The notes under the pieces were generated by a model. The model had not been told where the DNA came from. It saw only the letters and a list, made by a program, of their open reading frames with translations, and did not search any database. A stretch of 64,000 nucleotides of DNA from Microbacterium sp. GTDB lineage: Bacteria > Actinomycetota > Actinomycetes > Actinomycetales > Microbacteriaceae. Made by a program: the position numbers and the translations under genes. Position 1 is the first letter of the stretch. Every line of letters starts with the position of its first letter. The stretch covers positions 62,001 through 126,000 of the forward strand of contig JAEKKN010000021.1 in the NCBI GenBank assembly GCA_019510305.1. Direction: 5' to 3'. This document shows positions 55,147-64,000 of this stretch, one piece after another.

Positions 55147-55941
55147 ATGACCATTCACCACACCGGAACCACCGCCCTCGTCACCGGCGCCAGCTCGGGC
55201 CTCGGCGCCGAGTTCGCCACCCAGCTCGCCCGCCGCGGCGCCGACCTCGTGCTCGTGGCCAGGCGCGAAGACCGCTTGAAGGATCTCGCCGCCCGCCTGG
55301 AGCGGGAGCACGGGGTGAGGGCGACCGTGATCGCCCTCGATCTCGCCGACGCCGGCGCCCCGGCACATCTTCGCGCCGCGCTCGACGAGCGAGGCATCCG
55401 CATCCAGACGCTGATCAACAACGCCGGCTTCGGAGCGAAGGGGGACTTCGTCGAGGCGGACGCTGCGCGTATGGCCGAGATGGTGCAGGTCAACGTGGCC
55501 TCGCTCGTCGGGATCACGCGCGAGTTCCTCCCCGAGCTGACTCGCGAGGGCCGGGGCGCCCTCGTCAACGTGGCGAGCGTCGCGGCCTATCAGCCGTGCC
55601 CCGGCATGGCGGTGTACGGCGCATCCAAGGCCTTCGTGCTGAGCTTCACCGAGTCGATCGCGCATGAGACACGCTCGTCCGGTCTGCGCGTGCTCGCCCT
55701 GAGCCCCGGAGCGACCCGCACGGAGTTCTTCGATGTCGTCGGCACAGAGGCCGCAGCGGTGGGCCGCTTCCAGTCCGCGACCGACGTGGTCGCGCAGGCG
55801 ATGGCAGCGCTCGATCGTCGGCGCACACCCGCGAGCATCGTGTCGGGTGCCGCGAACGCCGTGACGAGCAAGCTCGTCGGCCTCATGCCGCGTCGCATGA
55901 CTCTCGCGATCAGCGGCCGGTTGCTGGCTGAGTCGGCGTGA
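55147..55941 (+). CDS. SDR family NAD(P)-dependent oxidoreductase
   Basis: A 264-residue classical SDR: TGASSGLGAEFATQLARRG, NNAGFGAKGDF, catalytic Ser in VNVASVAAYQP, YGASKAF (Tyr, Lys), and LSPGATRTEFF. The ATG at 55147 lies about 7 bp after the -10, so the transcript is probably leaderless; the frame opens to 55111 but that covers the promoter. Controlled by the divergent TetR. The substrate is unknown; relatives reduce ketones of lipophilic compounds. Confidence 0.9.
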   Translation: MTIHHTGTTALVTGASSGLGAEFATQLARRGADLVLVARREDRLKDLAARLEREHGVRATVIALDLADAGAPAHLRAALDERGIRIQTLINNAGFGAKGDFVEADAARMAEMVQVNVASLVGITREFLPELTREGRGALVNVASVAAYQPCPGMAVYGASKAFVLSFTESIAHETRSSGLRVLALSPGATRTEFFDVVGTEAAAVGRFQSATDVVAQAMAALDRRRTPASIVSGAANAVTSKLVGLMPRRMTLAISGRLLAESA

Positions 55942-55978
55942 TGACGCGCTCCGAGGCCGTGCTAATCTCGTCCCGACC

Positions 55979-57803
<1,825 letters not shown>

Positions 57804-57832
57804 CGCGGCGGCGCGCATGCCAGGATGAGCGG

Positions 57833-58255
57833 ATGCCGCAGCATCCGCTCTCCACGCCTCCACCCGTGCTCGGGCCGGTGGTCGACGGGCAGACGCGGTG
57901 CGTCCACTACCGCACGGAGCTCGACATCGTCGCGATCCGCTTCGCGTGCTGCGGCGACTACTATCCGTGCCATCTGTGTCACGCCGAGGTCGCCGGACAT
58001 GACAGCTCCCCCTGGCCGATCGAGGCGAGGAGCGCGCGCGCCGTGCTGTGCGGCGTGTGCGGCGACGAACTGTCCATCGCCGAGTACCTCGAGGTCACCG
58101 CCTGCCCGTCGTGCGCGTCGAGCTTCAACCCCGGCTGCGCACTGCATGCGCACCTCTACTTCGAGGTGGAGCCGTCTTCGCGAGAAGGCGCCGTGCCTGT
58201 CGTGACGACTGTCTCGGCCGCGAGGTCTCCCACAGCGCCTTCGTCGTCGACGTAG
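57833..58255 (+). CDS. CHY zinc finger family protein
   Basis: A 140-residue protein with the CHY zinc-finger pattern: CVHYRTELDIVAIRFACCGDYYPCHLCH, then CGVCG and CPSCASSFNPGCALHAHLYF (quoted in parts), giving about ten Cys and several His. The motif binds zinc; the role is unknown, though similar proteins help assemble other factors. The last 30 residues run antisense to the end of the sigma-fusion gene (100-bp overlap), so the true stop could be where the family normally ends, near HLYFE. Confidence 0.8.
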   Translation: MPQHPLSTPPPVLGPVVDGQTRCVHYRTELDIVAIRFACCGDYYPCHLCHAEVAGHDSSPWPIEARSARAVLCGVCGDELSIAEYLEVTACPSCASSFNPGCALHAHLYFEVEPSSREGAVPVVTTVSAARSPTAPSSST

Positions 58256-59760
58256 TACGCCTCGAGCGTGTGCTCGCCCTCGGGCAGCGCGAGATCGAAG
58301 TCGACCGCCTCGTCCGACGCTGTTCCGATCGTCTGATCGTCGATGACGAGTGCGACCTCGGTCTCATCCGCACCCCACACAGCCACGCTGATGCTCTCGT
58401 CGTCTGCTGTGACGTAGACGATGACCGCGGTCGTCCACCAGGAGGACCCTCGGGCGGACATCATGTCGCCGACGTCTTCCGCAGTGACGTCGCCCTTCTT
58501 GTCGTGACCGAACGCGTTGCCTTCGTCGCCGCCAGGATCCTCGTCGTCGTCGTGATCCCGACCGCGGTCGGTCTTCGTGAGGATCGTGACGGTCTTGTCG
58601 ACCGCGTCCTCGACGGGTTCTTCGACGACGGGCGCGACGGGGGTCGGGTTCGTGGTCGCGGGCGGCGCGACCGGAACGGGATCGGGCGCCGCCGCGACGG
58701 GAGCGGGCGCGGTGACCGCCGGCGCGGGCGCCGAAGAGGGGACCGCGGGAGCCGGACGCGCAGGCGCCGACGCAGCCGGGGCGAGTGCGGCCGTCGCATC
58801 CGGCTCGGCGACAGGGCGCACGAACAGGCTGCCGCTGATCGACAGTGCGACGGCGGTGGCTGCGGCTACCGGCCAGAGCACGGGGGCGGTGTTCCCTGCC
58901 GCGTCGAGGGCCGGTTGCACGTGGGCCGGAAGTCCGGCCCATCCGGCGAGTCCGGTCGCCGCGGCCGCGGCCTGCTCGGTCGGGAACAGGGCGGGAAGGA
59001 GCACGAGTCCGGTGCCGCCGGCCAGCAGCGGGCCGAGCGACATCGCGCGCGCCAGATGCCTGGCCTCGCCGGCGGCGGATCTGCAGGTCTCGCACTCGTC
59101 GATGTGCGCGGTGACGAAGCGCTCCGACCGCGGCGCGAGGTCGTCGTGCGCGTAGGCTCCGAGCAGCTCGATCACGCGGGCGTGCTCGCTGCCGATCGGT
59201 GCGGTGCGCAGGTGCGCGCGGATCCACGCCTTGCGCAGGGCGTCTCGGGCGCGGTAGGTGAGCGCGGCCGCCGAGTTCGGGCGGATGTGCAGGACCTCCG
59301 CGATCTCCCGGGGAGGCAGCTGCTCGACCTCGCTGAGCCACAAGGCGTGCTGCCAGCGCTCGGGGAGCGACCCGAACGCCTCGACGACGGCCGCCGAGTT
59401 CACCATCGCTTCGACGTCGATCGATCCGATCAGAGATGGCGGATGCTCGGCGTCGTCAAGAGGCATCGTGATCGGCGCTCGTCGAGCATGGCCCATCCAG
59501 GTGTTCTTGACGGTCGTGAGCAGGTAGGGACGGAAGCTGCGCTGCGGTCCCTTGCCGCTGCGGAGCTGCCGGAGGATGCTCAGGAAGGCATCGGAGACGA
59601 CGTCCTCCGGGTCGGGGGGAGATGCGCCGAGGCTCCGGGCGTAGGCGACGGCGACGGGCGAATGCCGGCGCCAGAGCTCGGAGAACGCGTGGCGGTCACC
59701 GCTGCGGCTGCGCAGCAGCAGGGCGTTGTCCGACTCCGGGGCGTCGCGTGGTTCGTCCAT
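58156..59760 (-). CDS. ECF sigma factor fused to zinc-finger anti-sigma and membrane domain
   Basis: A 534-residue fusion. Region sigma-2 (about 20-90, DPEDVVSDAFLSILRQL) and sigma-4 (about 130-185, LPPREIAEVLHIRPNSAAALTYRARDALR) are followed by an anti-sigma zinc-finger HIDECETC (about 216-223). Then come two hydrophobic segments (about 240-262 and 288-310), a Pro/Ala-rich linker (315-385), an acidic Asp-rich stretch (390-440), and an outer C-terminal domain. This is the architecture of ECF groups with a tethered anti-sigma. The sensor part outside the membrane could release the sigma domain on a cell-envelope signal. ATG 59760 has GAGG upstream. Confidence 0.9.
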   Translation of the reverse strand: MDEPRDAPESDNALLLRSRSGDRHAFSELWRRHSPVAVAYARSLGASPPDPEDVVSDAFLSILRQLRSGKGPQRSFRPYLLTTVKNTWMGHARRAPITMPLDDAEHPPSLIGSIDVEAMVNSAAVVEAFGSLPERWQHALWLSEVEQLPPREIAEVLHIRPNSAAALTYRARDALRKAWIRAHLRTAPIGSEHARVIELLGAYAHDDLAPRSERFVTAHIDECETCRSAAGEARHLARAMSLGPLLAGGTGLVLLPALFPTEQAAAAATGLAGWAGLPAHVQPALDAAGNTAPVLWPVAAATAVALSISGSLFVRPVAEPDATAALAPAASAPARPAPAVPSSAPAPAVTAPAPVAAAPDPVPVAPPATTNPTPVAPVVEEPVEDAVDKTVTILTKTDRGRDHDDDEDPGGDEGNAFGHDKKGDVTAEDVGDMMSARGSSWWTTAVIVYVTADDESISVAVWGADETEVALVIDDQTIGTASDEAVDFDLALPEGEHTLEAYYVDDEGAVGDLAAETVVTTGTAPSREDGSTSK

Positions 59761-60130
59761 CAGACCTCAAGGTGAGCGACCGGCTTCGGGTGCCGGTGAG
59801 CCGAGAATACCCCAGAGCGGTGACCGCACGTCTGCATGACCCGTGAGAAGAGAAGGCGGGTGGGGCCATGGGAGGAGGCCCCACCCGCGGGCCGCACATG
59901 AGGGGAGAGGCGGCCCAGACGTCGATGCGAAGGATTATCCCCAAGAATCGATCTTCGTCACACAAGCAAGACGCGCTCACGAACGGATCATGACGCGGGT
60001 TCCGGAAACTTTCTTCGAGATCTTCTCCGCCGGCGGTCAGCCGGTGCTCGTCAGCCACGTCGATGCGGCCGGTCGGTCCCTCTGCCACACGCATGATCCG
60101 GCTGTCGCCGGTGGGGCGTAGTCTCACCCC
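59761..60130. other. intergenic region with a strong hairpin
   Basis: About 370 bp between two divergent genes. GCGGGTGGGGCC (59856-59867) pairs perfectly with GGCCCCACCCGC (59877-59888) around a 9-nt loop; there is no T-tract. TAGTCT (60119-60124) is a possible -10 for a leaderless MGMT transcript. The 92-residue frame at 59843-60121 has no family look and its start lies before the hairpin, so I do not call it a gene. Confidence 0.6.
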
Positions 60131-60625
60131 ATGCCCTCATTCGGAACCCTGCGGACGCCCGTCGGCGTGATCGGCGTCGTCAGCTCGGGCGAGGCGATCA
60201 CCCAGGTGACCTGGCGGTCGACGGCGCCGGTCGGAGCGGATGCCGGGCCGGACGCCCTGCTCGATGAGGCGATCGCACAGCTGCGTGAGTACTTCGACGG
60301 CGAGAGGCGCGATTTCGACCTGCCGATCGATCTCGGCGCGCAGACCGATGCGACCCGTGCCGTGCTGACGGCGCTGTTCGAGACGGTCGCGTCCGGAGAC
60401 ACCGTCACATACGGAGAACTGGCCGTGCGCAGCGGCACCACGATCCCTGCCCGCGGGATCGGCGCGATCATGGGCGCGAACCCCGTTCCGCTGATCGTTC
60501 CCTGCCATCGTGTGGTGGCCGGCGACGGCTTGGGCGGTTACTCGGGCGGCGAGCCGGGGCAGGGGCTCGAGACCAAGCGCTGGCTGCTCGAGCACGAGGG
60601 AGCGCTGCCGACTTCTCTGTTCTGA
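60131..60625 (+). CDS. methylated-DNA--protein-cysteine S-methyltransferase
   Basis: A 164-residue MGMT/Ogt protein. The active-site motif PCHRVV (Cys about 125) and the helix-turn-helix wing GAIMGANPVPLI are present, with LGGYSGG after it. It removes O6-alkyl groups from guanine by transferring them to the Cys, a suicide reaction. The ATG at 60131 lies seven bases after TAGTCT, suggesting a leaderless transcript. It is followed 56 nt later by an ECF sigma gene. Confidence 0.93.
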   Translation: MPSFGTLRTPVGVIGVVSSGEAITQVTWRSTAPVGADAGPDALLDEAIAQLREYFDGERRDFDLPIDLGAQTDATRAVLTALFETVASGDTVTYGELAVRSGTTIPARGIGAIMGANPVPLIVPCHRVVAGDGLGGYSGGEPGQGLETKRWLLEHEGALPTSLF

Positions 60626-60681
60626 GCATCCGCTGCGAAGAAGAACGTGAAGCGGAATCGCGCGATCGAGGAATACCTGGT

Positions 60682-61281
60682 GTGAGCACAGACAGCGACA
60701 TCTTCCGCCGATCCGAGCGGACACCGCAGGCGTTCGCCGAGGTGTTCGACCGGCACGCGGCGTCGGTCGAGTCCTTCCTCCGACGAAGGCTCGGACCGGA
60801 TGCTGCGGAAGACGCCCTCAGCGAGACCTTCCTGATCGCCTTTCGCAGACGCGATTCGTTCGATCGCGCGTGGGACTCCGCTCGGCCCTGGCTGCTCGGG
60901 ATCGCCACGCGGGTCGCCGCGCGGCACCGGGCGACCGAGGCGCGGCATTGGCGAGCGATCACGGCATCGATGGGCGGCGAGCACACGACCGAGGGCGGCA
61001 TCGACGAGGCGGGGGTGCGCATGGATGCCGCCGCGGCGATCGCCGCGCTCGCCCCGCGCATCGCCGCGCTGTCGGCGAGAGACCGCGAGACGCTGCTGCT
61101 GCTCGCATGGGGCGGACTGAGCCACGAAGAGATCGCCCAGGCGCTCGGAGTGCCCGTCGGCACCGTGTGGTCGCGGCTGAACCGCGTCCGTCGCAAGCTG
61201 GCCCCGCCGGGGTCGCAGCTCACACGCCTCACCTGGATCGGAAAGGAGCTGGAAGATGGACGTCTTGGAGCTGGTGCGTGA
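60682..61281 (+). CDS. ECF-type sigma-70 family RNA polymerase sigma factor
   Basis: A 199-residue sigma factor: sigma-2 (about 17-85, RRLGPDAAEDALSETFLIAFR) and sigma-4 (about 125-175, LSARDRETLLLLAWGGLSHEEIAQALGVPVGTVWSRLNRVRRKL). GTG 60682 is the start. Its 3' end overlaps the next gene by 26 nt, so the pair is a sigma/membrane-partner module. The partner is of the CU044_5270 type found next to such sigma genes in actinobacteria. Confidence 0.9.
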   Translation: MSTDSDIFRRSERTPQAFAEVFDRHAASVESFLRRRLGPDAAEDALSETFLIAFRRRDSFDRAWDSARPWLLGIATRVAARHRATEARHWRAITASMGGEHTTEGGIDEAGVRMDAAAAIAALAPRIAALSARDRETLLLLAWGGLSHEEIAQALGVPVGTVWSRLNRVRRKLAPPGSQLTRLTWIGKELEDGRLGAGA

Positions 61282-62365
61282 GATCGAGAACACGCCGGAT
61301 GACACCGCGGCGACCCGCATCGCCGCCTCACGTCGGACCCTCGTCGCCGCGATGGCGGAGCGACCGCCGCGCCGTGTGCGCCGTGGTTGGGTATGGGGAG
61401 GGGCGTTGGGTACGGCATCCGCAGCCGCCGCCGTCGCGACCATCGTGATCGTGGGGACCGTCGCGCCGGTCGTACCGGAGACGGCGTCCGCTGCCGCAGT
61501 CGCGGTTCTCAACGACGCCGCGGGAAAAGTGCTGGCGGGGACCGATCCCGTCGTCGGGCCGGGACAGTACCTGAAGGTCAGCGAGACCTACGAGCTGGTG
61601 TCGCTGTGGGATGCCGATGCGGATCCGGCGACCTCCGACGAGTACGTCGCAGGATTCAACACCTCGACCTTCGAGAATTCCGAGGGCGCTGTGCGCGCTC
61701 GCGGAGTGCGCGACCTGTATGTGCCGAGCGACCGGTCGGGGGACTGGATCCTCGATGACCGGTTCGTGAACGAGGTGCTCGACGTGTACGGCGATCAGGC
61801 CGCCCTTCCGGCCTATCAGCGGTTGGTCGAGTCCTACCCCGAGCGCGACGCCGATCCGGGCGGACTGGAGCGGCTGCCGGCAGGGCTGCAGTCGTGGGAT
61901 CCGGAGACGACGAGCGATGACCAGTTCTTCGATCCGTTCCGCGAGTTCTACGACGAGATGCCACGTGACCCGGATCGGTTGCTCTCCTGGTACCGGCAGC
62001 ACCTCTCCACATCGGACGACAGCGGCTACCTCTTCAGTTACATCACTCGCGCTCTGGGCACAGACCTCATGCCGGCGGATCTGCGCGTGGCCACGCTGCA
62101 CGTGCTCGGGCTGCTCGGCGGCGTCGACGTGGCGGGGCAGACGGGCACTGTCACGACTCTCGAGCTGCGCACCCGCCTCGGAGAGGGATCGGATCTCGGC
62201 GAGGAGCACGTGCAGCAGGTCGACATCGACACGGACTCCGGTCGCATCGTCGGCTACCGCGATTCGTATCCGACGGGTCGCTCCACGCGCGTCGTTCCGG
62301 CTGACATCCCGTGGACGACGTGGTCGATCGAGGTCAGTGTCGTCGACGAGGCGCCGCAGCCGTGA
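61256..62365 (+). CDS. CU044_5270-like single-pass membrane protein, sigma partner
   Basis: A 369-residue protein. Residues 1-43 are cytosolic (DVLELVREIENTPDDTAATRIAASRRTLVA), one membrane span follows (about 45-70, WVWGGALGTASAAAAVATIVIVGTVAPVV), and the remaining 300 residues would be outside. This matches the CU044_5270 family that lies beside ECF sigma genes and is thought to serve as a non-classical anti-sigma. The N-terminus does not show a HxxxCxxC zinc finger. ATG 61256 overlaps the sigma gene. Confidence 0.8.
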   Translation: MDVLELVREIENTPDDTAATRIAASRRTLVAAMAERPPRRVRRGWVWGGALGTASAAAAVATIVIVGTVAPVVPETASAAAVAVLNDAAGKVLAGTDPVVGPGQYLKVSETYELVSLWDADADPATSDEYVAGFNTSTFENSEGAVRARGVRDLYVPSDRSGDWILDDRFVNEVLDVYGDQAALPAYQRLVESYPERDADPGGLERLPAGLQSWDPETTSDDQFFDPFREFYDEMPRDPDRLLSWYRQHLSTSDDSGYLFSYITRALGTDLMPADLRVATLHVLGLLGGVDVAGQTGTVTTLELRTRLGEGSDLGEEHVQQVDIDTDSGRIVGYRDSYPTGRSTRVVPADIPWTTWSIEVSVVDEAPQP

Positions 62366-62466
62366 TGCGACACGGGGCGGATGCCGCGGCATCCGCCCCG
62401 TGTCATCCGCTCCTCGGCACCTGCGAGAATGGAAGTCCCGCGCCGATTCCGACTTGAGGAGCCCCC

Positions 62467-63870
62467 GTGCAGTACATCTCGACCCGAGGCGGCATGCAGC
62501 CGCTGCCGTACTGCGACACCCTGCTCGAAGGCCTGGCGACCGACGGCGGACTCGCCGTCCCGGAGGTCATGCCGACGGTCGACGGCGAGACCCTCGAGCG
62601 CTGGCGAGCACTCACCTACCCGCAGCTCGCGACCGAGGTTCTCGGCCTGTTCGCGACCGACATCCCGCGCGAAGACCTCGCGCGCATGACCGAGGCCGCG
62701 TACGCGCCGTTCCCCGAATCGGTCGTCCCACTGCGAGAGATCGACGGCGGCATCACGCTCGTCGGCCTCTCCGAAGGTCCGACGCTGGCGTTCAAGGACA
62801 TGGCGATGCAGTTCCTCGGGCAGGTCGTCGAGTACGCGCTCGAGCGCAAGGGATCCGTGCTGAACGTCCTCGGGGCGACCTCGGGCGATACCGGCTCCGC
62901 GGCCGAGCACGCCCTGCGCGGCAAGGAGCGCATCTCGGTGTTCATGCTCTCGCCGCAGGGCCGCATGAGCGCCTTCCAGCGGGCGCAGATGTTCTCGATC
63001 GACGACGAGAACATCCACAACATCGCTGTCGACGGCGTCTTCGACGACTGCCAGAACCTCGTGAAAGAGCTCGCCGGCGACCTCGACTTCAAGCGCACGC
63101 AGCACCTCGGCGCCGTGAACTCGATCAACCTCGCGCGCATCACCGCGCAGGTCGTCTACTACTTCTGGGCCTGGCTGCGGGCGACGGATGCCGGCGGCTG
63201 GACCGAGCTGAGCATCACCGTGCCGTCCGGCAACTTCGGCAACATCCTGTCGGGCTTCTACGCCAAGCAGATGGGCCTGCCGCTGCGCCGTCTGGTGCTC
63301 GCGGCCAACGAGAACAACGTCCTCGACGAGTTCTTCCGCACCGGCATCTACCGCCCGCGCAGCGCCCAGCAGACTCTGGCGACCTCGAGCCCGTCGATGG
63401 ACATCTCCAAGGCGTCCAACCTCGAGCGCTTCATCTTCGAGCTGGTCGACCGCGACCCGGCTCGTGTCGTCGGCGCCTGGCGCGATCTCGACGAGCAGGG
63501 CTTCGTCGACTTCACGGACGAGCTCGCCCGCTTCGAAGAGGAGTTCGGCATCGTCAGCGGCACCTCGACCCACGCCGACCGGCTCGAGACGATCCGCGCG
63601 GTGCACGAGGCATCGGATGACATCATCGACCCGCACACGGCCGACGGCGTCAAGGTCGCACGCGAGTACATCGAGTCCGGCGTGCCGATGCTCGTGCTCG
63701 AGACCGCGAAGCCCCAGAAGTTCGCCGAGACGATCCGCGAGGCGATCGGCGTCGAGCTCGACTACTCGCCCGAGCTGCGCACCATGCTCGAAGCCCCTCA
63801 GCAGGTCACCGAACTGTCCGACGATGCGGCGGCGCTGCGGGCCTTCATCGAGGAGCACGCGCTGCGCTGA
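62467..63870 (+). CDS. thrC: threonine synthase
   Basis: A 467-residue PLP enzyme of the longer (ThrC type 2) class. Start MQYISTRGGMQPLPYCD, PLP Lys about 110 in LAFKDMAMQFLGQ, GATSGDTGSAAEHALRGK, and SGNFGNILSGFYAKQMG. It makes L-threonine from O-phosphohomoserine. GTG 62467 is chosen because QYISTRGG is the family start; GAGGAGC lies 7 nt upstream. The 3' end merges with an 18-bp tandem repeat. Confidence 0.93.
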   Translation: MQYISTRGGMQPLPYCDTLLEGLATDGGLAVPEVMPTVDGETLERWRALTYPQLATEVLGLFATDIPREDLARMTEAAYAPFPESVVPLREIDGGITLVGLSEGPTLAFKDMAMQFLGQVVEYALERKGSVLNVLGATSGDTGSAAEHALRGKERISVFMLSPQGRMSAFQRAQMFSIDDENIHNIAVDGVFDDCQNLVKELAGDLDFKRTQHLGAVNSINLARITAQVVYYFWAWLRATDAGGWTELSITVPSGNFGNILSGFYAKQMGLPLRRLVLAANENNVLDEFFRTGIYRPRSAQQTLATSSPSMDISKASNLERFIFELVDRDPARVVGAWRDLDEQGFVDFTDELARFEEEFGIVSGTSTHADRLETIRAVHEASDDIIDPHTADGVKVAREYIESGVPMLVLETAKPQKFAETIREAIGVELDYSPELRTMLEAPQQVTELSDDAAALRAFIEEHALR

Positions 63871-63916
63871 CCCCGCGCACTGCGCTGACCCCGCGCACTG
63901 CGCTGACCCCGCGCAC
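63863..63916 (+). repeat. three tandem 18-bp copies of the thrC 3' end
   Basis: TGCGCTGACCCCGCGCAC occurs three times in a row without a mismatch (63863, 63881, 63899). The unit is six codons long, so the frame is preserved and each copy repeats the thrC ending Leu-Arg-stop. The first copy contains the stop codon of thrC. Confidence 0.9.
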
Positions 63917-63920
63917 GTCG

Positions 63921-64000
63921 CCGAGACCCCCGTTTCGCGCCGAGACCCCCACGTATTCGTGTCGATACGTGGGGGTCTCGGCAGTATCAGGGGGTCTCGG
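63921..64000. repeat. REP-like inverted repeat element with 18-bp perfect stem
   Basis: GCCGAGACCCCCACGTAT (63939-63956) pairs perfectly with the reverse complement at 63965-63982 around an 8-nt loop. The core GAGACCCCC occurs twice on the plus strand (about 63922 and 63942) and twice inverted (GGGGGTCTC at about 63971 and 63990), with the element continuing past the window edge. It may serve as the thrC terminator. Confidence 0.8.

Noticed and set aside
59843..60121. 92-codon plus-strand frame before the MGMT gene
   Set aside because: Start lies in the hairpin region, no ribosome-binding site, no family resemblance.

Overview
The window is a GC-rich (roughly two-thirds G+C) actinobacterial chromosome segment. 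Codon use, frequent GTG/TTG starts, leaderless-looking promoters and a DUF7882-type small protein point to Microbacteriaceae, most likely Microbacterium; this is inference from style and gene content, not from a marker gene. I saw no rRNA, tRNA, insertion sequence, phage gene or CRISPR array.

Layout. 1-4.3 kb: a truncated esterase, then an operon of two paralogous alpha/beta hydrolases, a quinone-oxidoreductase-like dehydrogenase and a TetR regulator, with a palindrome over the -10 of the operon promoter. 4.4-25.2 kb: glycan locus A. It has a LacI regulator, an ABC sugar importer (lipoprotein plus two permeases, no ATPase), a GH3, GH27 and GH36 alpha-galactosidases, a GH127 beta-L-arabinofuranosidase, a second LacI regulator and a GH51 alpha-L-arabinofuranosidase. 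These are interleaved with two ThuA-like proteins, three Gfo/Idh/MocA oxidoreductases and a sugar phosphate isomerase/epimerase. 25.3-46.8 kb: glycan locus B. It has a second, LplABC-type importer, a frameshifted LacZ-type GH2, a GH36, a FadR-type GntR regulator, L-fuconate dehydratase, a second GH2, a third ThuA protein, a GH95 fucosidase, an aldo/keto reductase, a zinc alcohol dehydrogenase and an SDR. 46.8-64 kb: general genes. These include a large LuxR-type ATPase regulator, two hydrolases, small stress-type proteins, a TetR/SDR divergent pair, thiC under a TPP riboswitch but broken by an in-frame stop, a sigma/anti-sigma fusion, an MGMT, an ECF sigma with its membrane partner, and threonine synthase.

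How it works together. Locus A looks built for arabinose- and galactose-decorated plant glycans, with hydroxyproline-rich glycoproteins such as extensin as one candidate substrate. Locus B looks built for beta-galactosides carrying L-fucose, with non-phosphorylating oxidation of the released fucose. Two operator families read directly from the sequence tie the loci together: GAGATCGATCTC (LacI; three sites) and TAAACRTCWGAY (GntR; four sites, three of them overlapping plausible sigma-70-type promoter elements). The repeated ThuA + Gfo/Idh/MocA (+ isomerase) sets suggest that part of the glycan is handled by sugar oxidation rather than simple hydrolysis; this is the most interesting candidate for an undescribed pathway here.

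Two genes are broken as read: the LacZ-type galactosidase (frameshift near 29,970) and thiC (TAG just before its iron-sulfur motif). Either could be a real lesion or a sequencing error.
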